From Fremontodendron californicum (taxonomy: Eukaryota; Streptophyta; Magnoliopsida; Malvales; Malvaceae): 64,000 nt of DNA. How positions within the stretch are numbered: position 1 is the first letter of the stretch; the number at the start of each line of letters is the position of its first letter. The notes under the pieces are model-generated. The model did not search any database and was not told the origin of the DNA. It was given only the letters and a program-made list of their open reading frames with translations. The translations under genes were made by a program, and so were the position numbers. Of the stretch, positions 24,700 through 34,787 are shown in pieces. The DNA is taken from the NCBI GenBank assembly GCA_030761205.1, contig JAULJL010000018.1, positions 10,932,501-10,996,500 on the forward strand. The letters run 5' to 3'.

Positions 24700-26354
24700 G
24701 AGGCCATTCGACTACTCCATGTGTTTTACATTGTATATGCATTTTTGCCATGTTTGTTGGTAGGTTTTGCATTTGCATGACATTTGATTGAGTATTTAGT
24801 TTAAGTATACAAGTGTTTGTGAAAATGCCATGCTTGTTAGGAACCATAGGCCATTCGACTACCATGTTATTTTGCATTGTGTGTTGCATTTTTGCTATGT
24901 TAGGTGATAGGTTGGCATTTGCATGATATTTGGTTGAGTTTTTGGTTTAAGCATGCCTTGTGTTTGTGTTATTGCCATGCATGTTTTAGATGTTAGTTTA
25001 GGTTTATCTTGCCATGCATGTTCATGCATTTTAGACCTAGGTTGCATTAAATGCCATGCAAGTTCATTTAAGTCTAGGTCACTATATTGATGCCATGCAT
25101 TTTTTTCATGACATTTAGGTTTAAACTCATGCATTTCATGCATCATATTTGCTGTATTTTTCATGCATTTCATGTTCATGCCACTTGAATAATGACTTAG
25201 GCCAATTAATGCTTCAAAGTCATGCTCTCTTGAGCACACTTGTGAAAAATTAAGGTTTGTCAAATTGATTATTCTACCTTTGTATTTTTTTTACTTAGCC
25301 AATTTTTATCTAACTTTTTAAAAAGTCTTAGATAATGTTTGTGAATCATTTTGAGAGTCTTAAATATTTTTACTTTGATTTTTAAATGATTTTATCAAAG
25401 GCGAAAATGTATTTTGACAAAACAGTTTTTTCACCCAGTACTCGTACTTTCCCAATTTTTTTGGGCATTTATTTTTAATCAGAAAATTAAGCTTATTTTT
25501 TATCATGTACTTTTACATGTCCTGAGTCTCCAGTATTTTTTTTTAGATTTTTTTGAATTTTTAAAAATAGGGTAAAAAATCGCGGCTCAAAACTGGACAG
25601 TAGAGTCAGAATTGAATTTAAAGGAAAATCATTTTTCTGTTTTGGTTAAGTTACTTAGAGGGGGCTGATTAGTAAGTTTAGCTACTGACTTTGGGTAGTT
25701 TCTAAGCCTTTTTAAACTCTAAAAATGATTTTTTAAGTCTCGGGTTAAGGGTGGTCAAGTCCGGGATTTTAAACATAGGAAATTAGAGCCATTTAAAAAA
25801 AGATTTAGCCCAGTTTTATTCTTAATTTAAGCTTTTCAAAATTATTTTCAAACAATCACAAAGTATTTTGGTTTTAGGATATTTAATTTGACATATTTTC
25901 CTAAGGTAGCCGGATATCTTTTTAGATATACGAATTTCCTTAATTAAAGGAAAAAATACATTTTCATGCATTGCATTTTCCATATTCATGCATTTTATAT
26001 AATATTTGATTTTTGCTATGATAATTTCTATGATATTGTTATAATTTTGAGTTATGTTATATTGTTTATTATATAATTTGGAATATTTCATGATATCCTA
26101 TGCTTTTTATTTAATTATTTTTTTGTTATATTATTTAGCATATACTATGTTCATGCATTATTATTTGCATTTTTATTTCCATGCATATTATATGATAGCA
26201 TTATTTTATAATCCATGTCATTTAAATTATATGCCATATCATTCATATTTGCCATGTCATTCAAATTATTTCATCTCATATAGAATATATTATGTTACCT
26301 AGGTCATTTCATATAGAATATATTATGTTACCTAGTTCATTTCATTTAGGATAT
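24700..26354 (+). mobile_element. 'tgtcgcaac'-family LTR, plus orientation, left part
   Basis: This is the reverse-complement counterpart of the 57794-60500 LTR. Shared blocks include TAGCCAATTTTTATCTAAC, ATTTTGACAAAACAG, TTGGTTAAGTTACTTAGAGG and GGGTTAAGGGTGGTC. Its first 290 bases are a twofold 145-bp duplication starting GGCCATTCGACTAC (24702 and 24847). The 5' end is missing, cut by the LTR ending at 24699. It is interrupted at 26354 by the Athila element and resumes at 36312. The open stretch at 25822-26302 is AT-rich repeat, not a gene. Confidence 0.65.
26350..26354. repeat. Athila target-site duplication, left copy
   Basis: GATAT directly precedes the left LTR and recurs at 36312-36316 directly after the right LTR. 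Confidence 0.85.
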
Positions 26355-27854
26355 TGATGGAGACTCAATTAAGAGTTGTAAACCCAAGTGCAGGTTATGT
26401 TCAAGTAATGAATTCTCGGGTGTCCGAGGTCGAACCACAGGGAGCGTATTAGTAAGTATAAGTTTATAAATATATAAGAAAAAGAAAGTAAAAAAATATT
26501 AGGGAATCAACAACAAAACAAGATAAACAAGATATTAGAGAACAAAATAAACAAAATAACATAAAAGAAAGTAAACAAGATATAAAAACAATAAGAAAAG
26601 ATGTTGAGGTTAGAGAATCCACTCTTGGTGTTATGCTAAGATTAATCTTGTTTTATTACACAATTGAAATTCACACATAAGGGAGATTCCAATCGAAAGG
26701 TTTAGCAATTAAGTCCAAATTGTCCAACATCTATAGCATATGATATTATATTCATTTGGTGTCCTCAAAACTCACAAAAAGAGTCCAAGCATTCCTTATG
26801 CCAAGGTATATGTCTACAACAAATCAAGGTTATGAAACCAAGCATTTATTGTGCCATTTTCATTGTCAATAATGAATCAAGATCCCTACTTTGCAAGTAT
26901 GATTTTAAACCAAAAGAAAATATTATCTATACTAGTGTTTATAAATGATAATTCATTTTAGCTCATGTTTAAGAGACTAACCTTAGCATTTACCAAGAGC
27001 TTCAACTCATCACCTCAACAATATGATTAGCAACACATACTAAAAATGAAAAGAAATGTAAGAAGCATAAGTAAATAAAGAAAAAGAAAACTAGAGAAAG
27101 GAAAAAAGAAGAAAACTTAGAGAATTTTATTACAATGGCTAATATCCTACCAATGTATATTGTATCCTAATACTCATCCAAGGCCCTCTATTTATACACA
27201 TTTTGGAGAGCTAAATGACAAGAGACAAGCTTTATAAATTTCAAAGGTAGGTATAATAGGTGGGTGCATTTTTCTAACAATTTTCGTCATGTTATATGAC
27301 AATTCTGATCAGCCAGCTTGATGGTCGATTTGGTCAATGTTGGAGGCTCGATCTGATCAAATGGTCTTCTAGAAAAATATGCCCCTATCAGTTACTGATC
27401 CATAGCCGTTGGAATCAGATCATTTGCTCATGTGGATCGGAAGATATGGTCAAAATACCAAAACGGTGCAGAACAGACGTCATTGCACATCAGCCAACTT
27501 GATGGTTGATTTCGTTAGGGAAAACGACTCCGTTTCAAGAAGTGTAAAACATGAAAAAGATAGATATGCCTCTTAACTTTGCATTGTAAAAATTTCAGCC
27601 TTAATGCTGCGGTGAAACGCCAGATATAGCTGATATGGCAAAAGGTGTCGGAACTGGAACTGAATTGGATTTGCCCTTAATTCTTGATTTAACCTAGTAA
27701 TCTGAAATCACTCAAAGAAACTCATGAAAAACACCAAATTACATAAAAATATAAAAGATCATAAACACAAGTAGACTAAGCAATAATAACTCGTATTTGA
27801 CACAAAACAATAATAAAAACATAACTAAGAACTATATAATTATACGAGTTATCA
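26355..27854 (-). repeat. Athila 3' LTR
   Basis: 1500 bp with TGAT/ATCA termini. It is nearly identical to 34812-36311. A TATAAATAG box is present at 27196-27188 on the minus strand. Confidence 0.93.
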
Positions 27855-27898
27855 CACCCCCACACTTAGATTGTTGCTAGTCCCTAGCAACGACTCAA
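27855..27898 (-). promoter_or_regulatory. Polypurine tract and adjoining hairpin of the Athila element
   Basis: On the minus strand AAGTGTGGGGGTG abuts the 3' LTR, the expected plus-strand primer. Just before it, GTTGCTAGGGACTAGCAAC is a near-perfect palindrome able to form a stem-loop. Confidence 0.75.
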
Positions 27899-29821
27899 TA
27901 AAAATAAAATAAGAAAATCTAATCTAATCCATTTTCATTGGAAATCACGGTGGCACTTAGCATGTGACACAAGCCTTTAAACCCCTAGGTGTCCCTAGTG
28001 GACGAGTTTAGTCTCGTGAGGGTTTGCTAGAACGATACCCACAAACATTGAAAAACTAAAATATAAGTAAACTACATACACTAAAAATATTTACTCCTAA
28101 TCCTTTCAATATAAATTAGAGACAATCTTTGAACAAGTCTTATAAACTAATCAATAGCTCAAAGAATTTCACAAAAATTCATGCTTGAATGTAAATAAAT
28201 GAGTTAAGCCAATATTAACATAACATATTTCAATCAAAATAGTGCATATTCAACTTAATCTCAACCTCTCACATGGGATACTCTCATGATTTTCACTCTT
28301 TAAAGTAGTGGTAAAGTGTTTACACTCAATCAATCTCATGAAAACACTTCTACCATATGCTTGCTTGTCCACCTATTCTCCACTATTTAGATCATACAAC
28401 TTCATAAATCAAGAGGTCTTTATTCAAGGTTGTAATGGGGCCAAAGGGTTATAATGTGGTTAAAGAACAAAAGGATAAAGATATCACAAAGGTTCCAAAG
28501 AGTTCATAGAGTTTAGAGACATAATAAGATCATACGAATAAAACTTCTCAAAACTCTTATAAAGCACATAATAACATAGGCTAAATATTCATGTTGAGCC
28601 TTTGCTTCATTCTAACCAACTTTGTAACATCTTTTTCTTTACTTTAACTAGAAGTTCAAGAGAAGATTTTTTTTTTTTAATATGGGAATGTATTTGACAA
28701 TGATCCCTTTCTTTTTCTCTTGACTTTTGCTTCTCTTTTCTTCCCCCACACTTATCTTTTGTTTCTAACCCAAATTTTCAACTAAAAATATCCCTTGTTT
28801 TTTTGCAATATGTCTCAAAATATATAATCTATCTTTAGAACAAGGGTAAGGATATAAGTATATTTAGGCTAGGTGTAAGTTCTGGTTACCAATAAAATAG
28901 CATATTTAATGTAGGCTCAAATTGGCTCACTAGTGGGGATGTTCTCTTAGAACATTAATAATGGATGGCTGTTTGGCTCTGGTTATAATCCTAATGCCTC
29001 TATCATATTCATGTTGTCACATGTATCAATATAGTCTCAAACGGTTTAAAGCAAGTTCTAGAGAATCATGTAATCATAAGAGCACTCAAGAAAGAAATTA
29101 GATTGATTTGTATAATGCATCAATCATTATAGGCTCAAAAACTCACAAGGATGATTATACAAGTCAGATTAAGTCTAAACATGCTTCTTTCTCAATCAAC
29201 ATATCATATTAACATTGGCTCATAAAAAGGTTGACATCAAGCTCAATTCTCATGAAAATCTTCTCACTAATAAATCTGTTTTAGACTTATGCAATTCATA
29301 TCTCATCATTGTATTAAAAGGAACTAAAACACACTAAAAAATAATAATAATAATAATAAAGACTCATAAAAAAAAATAGTAGACAAAAATAAAAGAAATC
29401 CTAAATCGTTCCCCCCACACTTAATTCTTACATTGTCCTCAATGTGAGTCTATTAACCCAAATGAAAGAATCATGTGTAAGAGAAAAGAACTAAGAACAT
29501 AAGAATAGGAATAACTAAGACTCAAAACAAAACAAACTCATGCAACCTAAATAATCCTAAAATACTAAACAAAAATTAACAAGTAAACATAAAAAGATTA
29601 AAATCAAACTGACAAGGTATGTCTCAAGTCTCCCTTACTCAGACCTTGTTCAGAATGAATACTTCTAAATTGCTTAAAACACAACAAACTTTTTTTTTTT
29701 TTTAAATTAGCGAAATATGTCCCTTACCCCTTACTAAAGGTAGAATTTAGGAGATATTACCTGCAGAGGTTGCTAACCACTTATTATAACTGAGACACAA
29801 CAAACAAAATGTTAGATAATG
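27899..29821 (-). other. Athila 3' untranslated region
   Basis: AT-rich region of about 1.9 kb between the LOG ORF and the 3' polypurine tract, with no supported ORF. It holds two further purine-tract-like copies (minus AAGTGTGGGGGAAG at about 28756-28741 and AAGTGTGGGGGG at about 29423-29411). The second is accompanied by a CATTGAGGACAATG palindrome (29431-29445), a layout usual near Athila 3' ends. Confidence 0.55.
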
Positions 29822-30469
29822 TCACAAAGACAGAGTGCAATCCACTCCTTGCTCGTCCATATCTCTTTTTCTTTTTCCGAGCGTTTGCGAAACAACCGTA
29901 GCAGATAAATACTCATAAGCTTGGAGCTTTTTGAGTAAGTCTTCAATGGTTGTAGCAGAAATTATGGTTCTCCTTGCCTCTGAAAACATGAATCCATTAT
30001 CCACAGCATTATCTAAATATGAAAGCAAATTACTAAAATAACCATTAATATTAAGCAAACCAATGGGTTTCTTATTTGTGACCAAAGATGACCAAGAAGC
30101 CACGCAAGCTATTTCTTCCAATGTACCCAGACCTCCTGGTAAAGCAATGAATGCATCGGCAGAATGGTACATGATTGTTATCCGTTCAGGGATACTCCAG
30201 ACTTGTATTTCCTTACCCACGGTAGGTCCACAAAAACCTGTGAATAGTTTTGGCACGATTCCTAGAACTGGACTTCCTCCGGCGTGTGCTGCTGTAGCGA
30301 CTGCTCCCATTAAACCCGTACTACCGCCTCCATAAATCAACTGGATCTTTTGTTGGGCAAGTATTACTCCAACTCTTATGGCTTCATCAGCGAATATGTT
30401 ATTTTTCCCTGGATAAGCACCTCCAAAGAGACAAATTTTTTTAATGCGCTGGGACGAAGTACTTTCCAT
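29822..30469 (-). CDS. LOG-like: LONELY GUY-type cytokinin riboside 5'-monophosphate phosphoribohydrolase in a retrotransposon
   Basis: LOG enzymes release active cytokinin bases from their riboside monophosphates in one step. This uninterrupted 215-residue ORF (start MESTSSQ) has the family layout. ICLFGGAYPGK (about 12-22) is the first nucleotide-binding turn and GGGSTGLMG (47-55) the second. Arg96 sits before SADAFIALPGG, and PGGLGTLEE (111-119) contains the catalytic Glu. PIGLLNINGYFSNLLS follows at about 135-150. Length equals ordinary plant LOGs. Plant LOG genes normally contain several introns and this copy has none, so an RNA-derived capture is likely. It lies on the same strand as gag, between the integrase remnant and the 3' LTR. 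A basic KRKR patch near the C-terminus may be a nuclear signal. An upstream in-frame ATG (30505) would cross a splice-acceptor-like site, so I prefer 30469. Confidence 0.9.
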   Translation of the reverse strand: MESTSSQRIKKICLFGGAYPGKNNIFADEAIRVGVILAQQKIQLIYGGGSTGLMGAVATAAHAGGSPVLGIVPKLFTGFCGPTVGKEIQVWSIPERITIMYHSADAFIALPGGLGTLEEIACVASWSSLVTNKKPIGLLNINGYFSNLLSYLDNAVDNGFMFSEARRTIISATTIEDLLKKLQAYEYLSATVVSQTLGKRKRDMDEQGVDCTLSL

Positions 30470-30484
30470 TTTTTTTTTCAAGTG

Positions 30485-30500
30485 CCTGAAAGAGAATGAG
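30485..30500 (-). promoter_or_regulatory. Splice-acceptor-like site before the LOG ORF
   Basis: Minus strand reads CTCATTCTCTTTCAG|GC with the junction at 30486/30485, a pyrimidine-rich tract ending in CAG 17 bases before the LOG ATG. A spliced sub-genomic RNA would bring the LOG ORF close to the 5' end. Inference only. Confidence 0.45.
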
Positions 30501-30834
30501 TACATGGTGTAATATATAGAGGACTGAGTAATGAATCAGACAAGAGTAATAATGTCGCCGAAAGTGTATTTGACCTGTCAGAAGAAAATGTTAACCTAAC
30601 AAAAGCTTTTTGCGTGATTTCAGGAAGAAAATCAAAAAGAGAAGAAAAATCAACCGTAAAAGACAAAAAAAAAAAAAAAAAACGAGAATAATTACACAAA
30701 TCTAACAACACGTAAAATAAACCGAAATAAAGTTATTGCAAATCAAACCAAAAGCTGAGAAGTCATTTATTGTAGTTGTGATTGTGGCTCACATCTTCCT
30801 CTGGTTTTACGTCTAGAAACGGCTTAAACGCCTT

Positions 30835-31371
30835 CTATGAGTCGAGGATATGCTTCCCATCCAGTTTTCTTACAAGCTGGCAAACAGGGTCTTTTAACAT
30901 CAGATTCCCAAGATGTTGCCATTCCCTTTGGAATTGCGGCCATAAATCAAGAATTTCTCTTTGTACGTCTCCACTAGGATGCGTCTCAAGAGAAAGTTGG
31001 ATATTACCCAAATTCTCCTTACTCAGTCCATCCTTAATGAATTCAATTTTATCATCTCGATTAGAGGACGGAATCCCAATAGAACGACATTTACCGTTAC
31101 ACGTCCATCGTGCACATTTGTGGCAATTTGAACTCATGCGCTTTGCTCGTCGCTTCTTTGCAAAAGTGCTTCTACCTGTACCTGGTAAATGCAAAACAGG
31201 AAGATATTCATCTTCACGTACCTTGGCTTCAATTATCCAACGTATGTCTTCAGGAACCCCTTTGTGCATAAGCATTCTTAATCTTTCAAATCGAACTTGG
31301 TAAAGCTTCAGTAAAATATTTCGAGGAAAAGGAGGGAATCGTTTCTGCAATCTTTTGAGAATATCATCCAT
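30835..31371 (-). CDS. Accessory ORF: basic, cysteine-rich 178-aa protein
   Basis: An intact 178-residue ORF starts MDDILKRLQKRF. I chose this ATG because the 80 codons upstream are an AT-rich read-through of the integrase tail and intron-like sequence. Key region: GTGRSTFAKKRRAKR (about 64-78), then Cys83, Cys86, Cys91 and Cys95 (C-x2-C-x4-C-x3-C). The arrangement of a GRS-x-x-A-basic cluster followed by a Cys cluster recalls the small cysteine-rich nucleic-acid-binding proteins of carla-like plant viruses, some of which suppress RNA silencing. That resemblance is from memory of the family pattern and not a search result. The N- and C-terminal thirds are not recognised. It is on the retrotransposon strand, 366 bases upstream of the LOG ORF, and preceded by an acceptor-like tract. 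It replaces the env-like ORF position of Athila elements. Confidence 0.7.
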   Translation of the reverse strand: MDDILKRLQKRFPPFPRNILLKLYQVRFERLRMLMHKGVPEDIRWIIEAKVREDEYLPVLHLPGTGRSTFAKKRRAKRMSSNCHKCARWTCNGKCRSIGIPSSNRDDKIEFIKDGLSKENLGNIQLSLETHPSGDVQREILDLWPQFQREWQHLGNLMLKDPVCQLVRKLDGKHILDS

Positions 31372-31400
31372 CCTGAAAAAAAAAATAAAAAAAATGAAAG
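31369..31400 (-). promoter_or_regulatory. Splice-acceptor-like site abutting the cysteine-rich ORF start
   Basis: Minus strand reads a long T-rich run (ATTTTTTTTTTCAG) then G and ATG, placing the predicted junction (31373/31372) one base before the ATG. Confidence 0.5.
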
Positions 31401-31522
31401 ATAAATTGAAAGAGAAATTTATATACAATATCAGTTTTGTGGGTAGCTGATGGAACCAACTTAAATAATCACGGAGTACCGTTTTCCGCCATTTAACCGG
31501 GGTTAAAAAAATGTATTTACAT

Positions 31523-31762
31523 CTAGTTATTTTCAAAACAAAGATCAGAAAGAAAAACAACCTCTTCTTGAGTAACATGATTTTCCAAAAAGAGTTTGAG
31601 TCTTTGTCCATTTACCTTGAATACGTTACCATTTTGAGGATTCTCAATGTCAACTGCTCCATAATGATACACATGCTTAACCACAAATGGGCCAGTCCAT
31701 CTTGATCTCAACTTACCAGGAAATATGTGAAGTCTAGAATTATAAAGAAAGAACTAAAGCCT
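31523..31762 (-). pseudogene. Integrase C-terminal (GPY/F-like) remnant
   Basis: The minus strand reads LYNSRLHIFPGKLRSRWTGP then FVVKHVYHYGAVDIENPQNG, the end of Athila-type integrase. It is out of frame with the gag-protease ORF, which ends at 31754, and lacks the DDE core upstream. The deletion joins the integrase zinc-finger region to this module near DAYENSKIHK. Confidence 0.8.
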
Positions 31763-34507
31763 TTCATGACAAGTTAATTTCAAGAAAAATATTTGATGTT
31801 GGGGAAAAAGTTCTACTTTATGAATTTTAGAATTCTCATATGCATCTTTGAATAAAGTTGGCCAGTAAAATCCACACTGTAAAATTTCTGCAGCAGTTTT
31901 CTTTGATGAAAAATGACCACCACATGCCTCGGAATAACAAAGCTTAATTACACTACTTACCTCATTGTCGGGAATGCATCTTCGAAAAATTTGATCAGGA
32001 CAATATTTGAACAAGTAAGGGTCATCCCAGTAGAACTTCTTTACCTCATTCAGAAACTTCCTTTTATCTTGGGGGCTCCATTGAGAAGGAATTTTTCCCA
32101 AAAAGGAATATTTTAGCTCGGATGGCAATGGTTTTAAATCCAGCTTGGGCGGTTCAATAGTTGATGGTACAGTGACATTTGTGAGTGATGGGAGTTCCTC
32201 AAACTTTTGTTTCCAACGATGCTTATCCTGAAAAGAATTTAACAAAGAATCAGTGTGTGAAATTTCTGAAGCATTATCAAACTCACATTCAATTAAATAA
32301 GCTTCTAAAGGATCATGGAATGTGGTAGTGGTGAGATGTTCATGAACAAGTTCTTCAATGAAATCCACTTCATGTACTTCTGAATCATCACCAGGTTGCT
32401 TGCAAATGTTGAACACATTTAATTCTAAAGTCATATTTCCAAAAGAAATGTTCAAAATACCATTCCTGCAATTTATCAGAGCATTAGAAGTTGCAAGAAA
32501 TGGACGGCCTAATATAACAGGAATTTGAACATTTGGATTTGAAACAGGATGTGTGTCCAAAACAATAAAATCAACAGGGAAGTAAAAATTATCAATTTGA
32601 ACCAAAACATCTTCAACTATCCCTCGAGGAATTTTTACAGAACGATCAGCTAGTTGAAGTGTAACAGGTGTTTCCTTGAGTTCACCTAAACCTAACTGTT
32701 GATAAACAGAAAAAGGCAAAAGATTAACACTAGCACCAAGATCAAGCAATGCACGTTCTATTCTAGTGTTTCCAATGATGCATGAGATTGTTGGACATCC
32801 AGGATCTTTGAATTTTGGTGGAGTAAGGTGCTGAATGATTGAGCTCACATTTTCCGTCAGAAATGCTTTCTTTTGTACATTATGTTTCCTTTTAAATGTG
32901 CACATGTCCTTCAAAAATTTAGCATAAGATGGAACTTGTTTGATTGCATCCAATAAAGGAATGTTAATCTTAACTTGTTTGAAAAGTTCATACATTTCTG
33001 CATTTTGATTCAAATTCTTTATTGTTTGCAACCTTTGAGGAAAAGGAGCAGGATGCATACCTTTTTCTTTGTCCAAATTTTCAAGAAGTTCAGACTTACC
33101 ATCATTCTTACCGTTACTTTTAGGAGGGGAAGGAGGATCTTGGTCTTTTGATGGAATGTTTTTGTCAATTGCCTTTCCACTTCGAAGAGTTGTGATAGAA
33201 CTGGCATTTTCCTGTTGAGTTTCATTGGAGCAAGAAACAAGACATTGAGTAGAAGGGTTAGGCTGAGGTTGAGCAGGAAACTTACCTTTTTCTTGAGTGC
33301 GTAATGAAGCTGTCAATGTGGACAAGGTGTTTTTGATCTCATTGATGTCCTGTGAAGTTTGGTTATTCATATTTGCTTGTGTTTGCATGAATGCTTGCAA
33401 TGTCTCTTCCAAGGTTTGTACACGTGAAGGTTGATAGGAAAAAGTGTTGCCCGACTTTTGAGATTGTGGTACCTGAACATGATTATTATTCCGCCAACTG
33501 AAGTTGGGATGACTTCTCCATTCAGGGTTATACGTTTCAGAGTAAGGAGAAGGAAAAGGCTTTTTAAATGTGTTTATGGAATTTACTTGATCATGCAACG
33601 CTTCTTTAAGAATGGGAATGTTTGGACATTCAGAAGTGGGGTGTCCCATGATTTCACAAATTCCACAACTTTCTTCATTTTTAACCGTTTTGACTTCTTT
33701 TACTTCTCTAAGTTCCATGGCTTCAATCTTTCTAGCCAAATTAGCTACTTTAGCTTTTATCTCATCTTCTTGACTAAAATGATATTTACCTCTGTTAGAA
33801 ACAAGATTAGATCTATTGGAACTTTCAGAGGAATTATCTGTGTGCCAGGCTTGAGAGTTATCTGCCAAATGGTCCAGGTAGTCAAAGGCTTCTTCAGGTT
33901 CTTTTTCTAGAAACTCACCGTTACACATTGTTTCAACAAATTGTTTAGTTTCGGGAGTTAAACTTTCATAAAAGAAACTAATAAGACGCCATTTTTCAAA
34001 ACCATGATGTGGACAAGAACTTAACAAATCTTTAAAACGCTCCCAGCACTGAAAAAATGCTTCATTTTGATTTTGATTGAAATTTTGAATCTGTCTTTTC
34101 AAAGCAGTAGTTTTATGTGCTGGGAAAAATTTCTTTAGAAACTCAGTTTGTAATTCTTGCCATGTGCCAATTGACCTTGGTTTTAAATTATGAAGCCAAA
34201 TTTTTGCTTTATCTTTTAAAGAAAAAGGAAATAATTTTAGCTTGACAATTTCATTTGTACATTGTTGGTCATTAAAGGTGACACATACATCTTCGAAGTC
34301 TTTTAGAAACAAGTAAGCACTTTCCGATTCTAACCCATGGAAATTTGGAAGCAAAGCTATCATACCTGGTTTAAAACGAAAGTTGTTTGCATTGAGAGGA
34401 AAAATAAAACAAGAGGGTGATGAGCTTCGAGTTGGTTGCAAGTAGTCACGCATGGTGCGTACTTGTCTGTTCTCATCTTCAGCATGAACACTTTCATTGT
34501 CAGCCAT
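31754..34507 (-). CDS. gag-pro: Athila gag-protease with fused, deleted pol remnant (917 aa)
   Basis: The single ORF starts MADNESVHAED. Residues about 60-225 are the Ty3 gag (retrotransposon gag) domain. A zinc knuckle C281-C284-H289-C294 follows, then a low-complexity linker. An aspartic protease with active site D589-L-G-A and flap/ILGRPFL region lies at about 570-700. Around residue 804 (KYSFLG|KIPSQWSPQ) the sequence jumps from the pol linker to the region before integrase, so reverse transcriptase and RNase H are gone. The integrase zinc-finger start (GGHFSSKKTAAEILQCGFYW, about 863-882) is present without its second Cys pair. Gag and protease could still be made, giving particles, but not cDNA synthesis or integration. 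Confidence 0.92.
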   Translation of the reverse strand: MADNESVHAEDENRQVRTMRDYLQPTRSSSPSCFIFPLNANNFRFKPGMIALLPNFHGLESESAYLFLKDFEDVCVTFNDQQCTNEIVKLKLFPFSLKDKAKIWLHNLKPRSIGTWQELQTEFLKKFFPAHKTTALKRQIQNFNQNQNEAFFQCWERFKDLLSSCPHHGFEKWRLISFFYESLTPETKQFVETMCNGEFLEKEPEEAFDYLDHLADNSQAWHTDNSSESSNRSNLVSNRGKYHFSQEDEIKAKVANLARKIEAMELREVKEVKTVKNEESCGICEIMGHPTSECPNIPILKEALHDQVNSINTFKKPFPSPYSETYNPEWRSHPNFSWRNNNHVQVPQSQKSGNTFSYQPSRVQTLEETLQAFMQTQANMNNQTSQDINEIKNTLSTLTASLRTQEKGKFPAQPQPNPSTQCLVSCSNETQQENASSITTLRSGKAIDKNIPSKDQDPPSPPKSNGKNDGKSELLENLDKEKGMHPAPFPQRLQTIKNLNQNAEMYELFKQVKINIPLLDAIKQVPSYAKFLKDMCTFKRKHNVQKKAFLTENVSSIIQHLTPPKFKDPGCPTISCIIGNTRIERALLDLGASVNLLPFSVYQQLGLGELKETPVTLQLADRSVKIPRGIVEDVLVQIDNFYFPVDFIVLDTHPVSNPNVQIPVILGRPFLATSNALINCRNGILNISFGNMTLELNVFNICKQPGDDSEVHEVDFIEELVHEHLTTTTFHDPLEAYLIECEFDNASEISHTDSLLNSFQDKHRWKQKFEELPSLTNVTVPSTIEPPKLDLKPLPSELKYSFLGKIPSQWSPQDKRKFLNEVKKFYWDDPYLFKYCPDQIFRRCIPDNEVSSVIKLCYSEACGGHFSSKKTAAEILQCGFYWPTLFKDAYENSKIHKVELFPQHQIFFLKLTCHERL

Positions 34508-34531
34508 GGTAGGAGTTGTATTAGAAAGATT

Positions 34532-34545
34532 ACCTGAAAAAGTTT
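34532..34545 (-). promoter_or_regulatory. Donor-like site in the Athila leader
   Basis: Minus strand reads AACTTTTTCAG|GTAATC with the GT at 34533-34532, 26 bases before the gag ATG. It could be the common donor for the two acceptors upstream of the accessory ORFs. The same TTTTTCAG could also act as an acceptor. Unproven. Confidence 0.35.
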
Positions 34546-34623
34546 CACAATAAAATCTATCTAAACGACGAGATCTAAAATCACGTCGCCAAACAAGTAT
34601 AAAACAAAGTTAATATACAGATT

Positions 34624-34756
34624 AGGCGGTATAACCAGCCAATAGAAATAAAAAAAAGTTAATATACAATATAAATATAAATATATAGAAAATTAGGCGG
34701 TATAACTAGCCAATAAAAATAAATATAGGCGGTATAACCAGCCAATAAAAATAAAT
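34624..34756 (-). repeat. Triple repeat in the Athila leader
   Basis: Three copies of AGGCGGTATAACCAGCCAATA-like words start at 34624, 34695 and 34727 between gag and the primer-binding site. Function unknown; it may affect leader folding or packaging. Confidence 0.7.
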
Positions 34757-34787
34757 ATACTTATAAACTTATATACTTAGTATTGCC

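Noticed and set aside
30063..30335. Plus-strand ORF opposite LOG
   Set aside because: Shadow of the LOG coding strand, no independent support.
29822..30469. LOG ORF as an ordinary host gene
   Set aside because: It lies between the integrase remnant and the 3' polypurine tract, within the GATAT duplication, intronless and on the element's strand. A host gene with the element inserted around it cannot give this layout.
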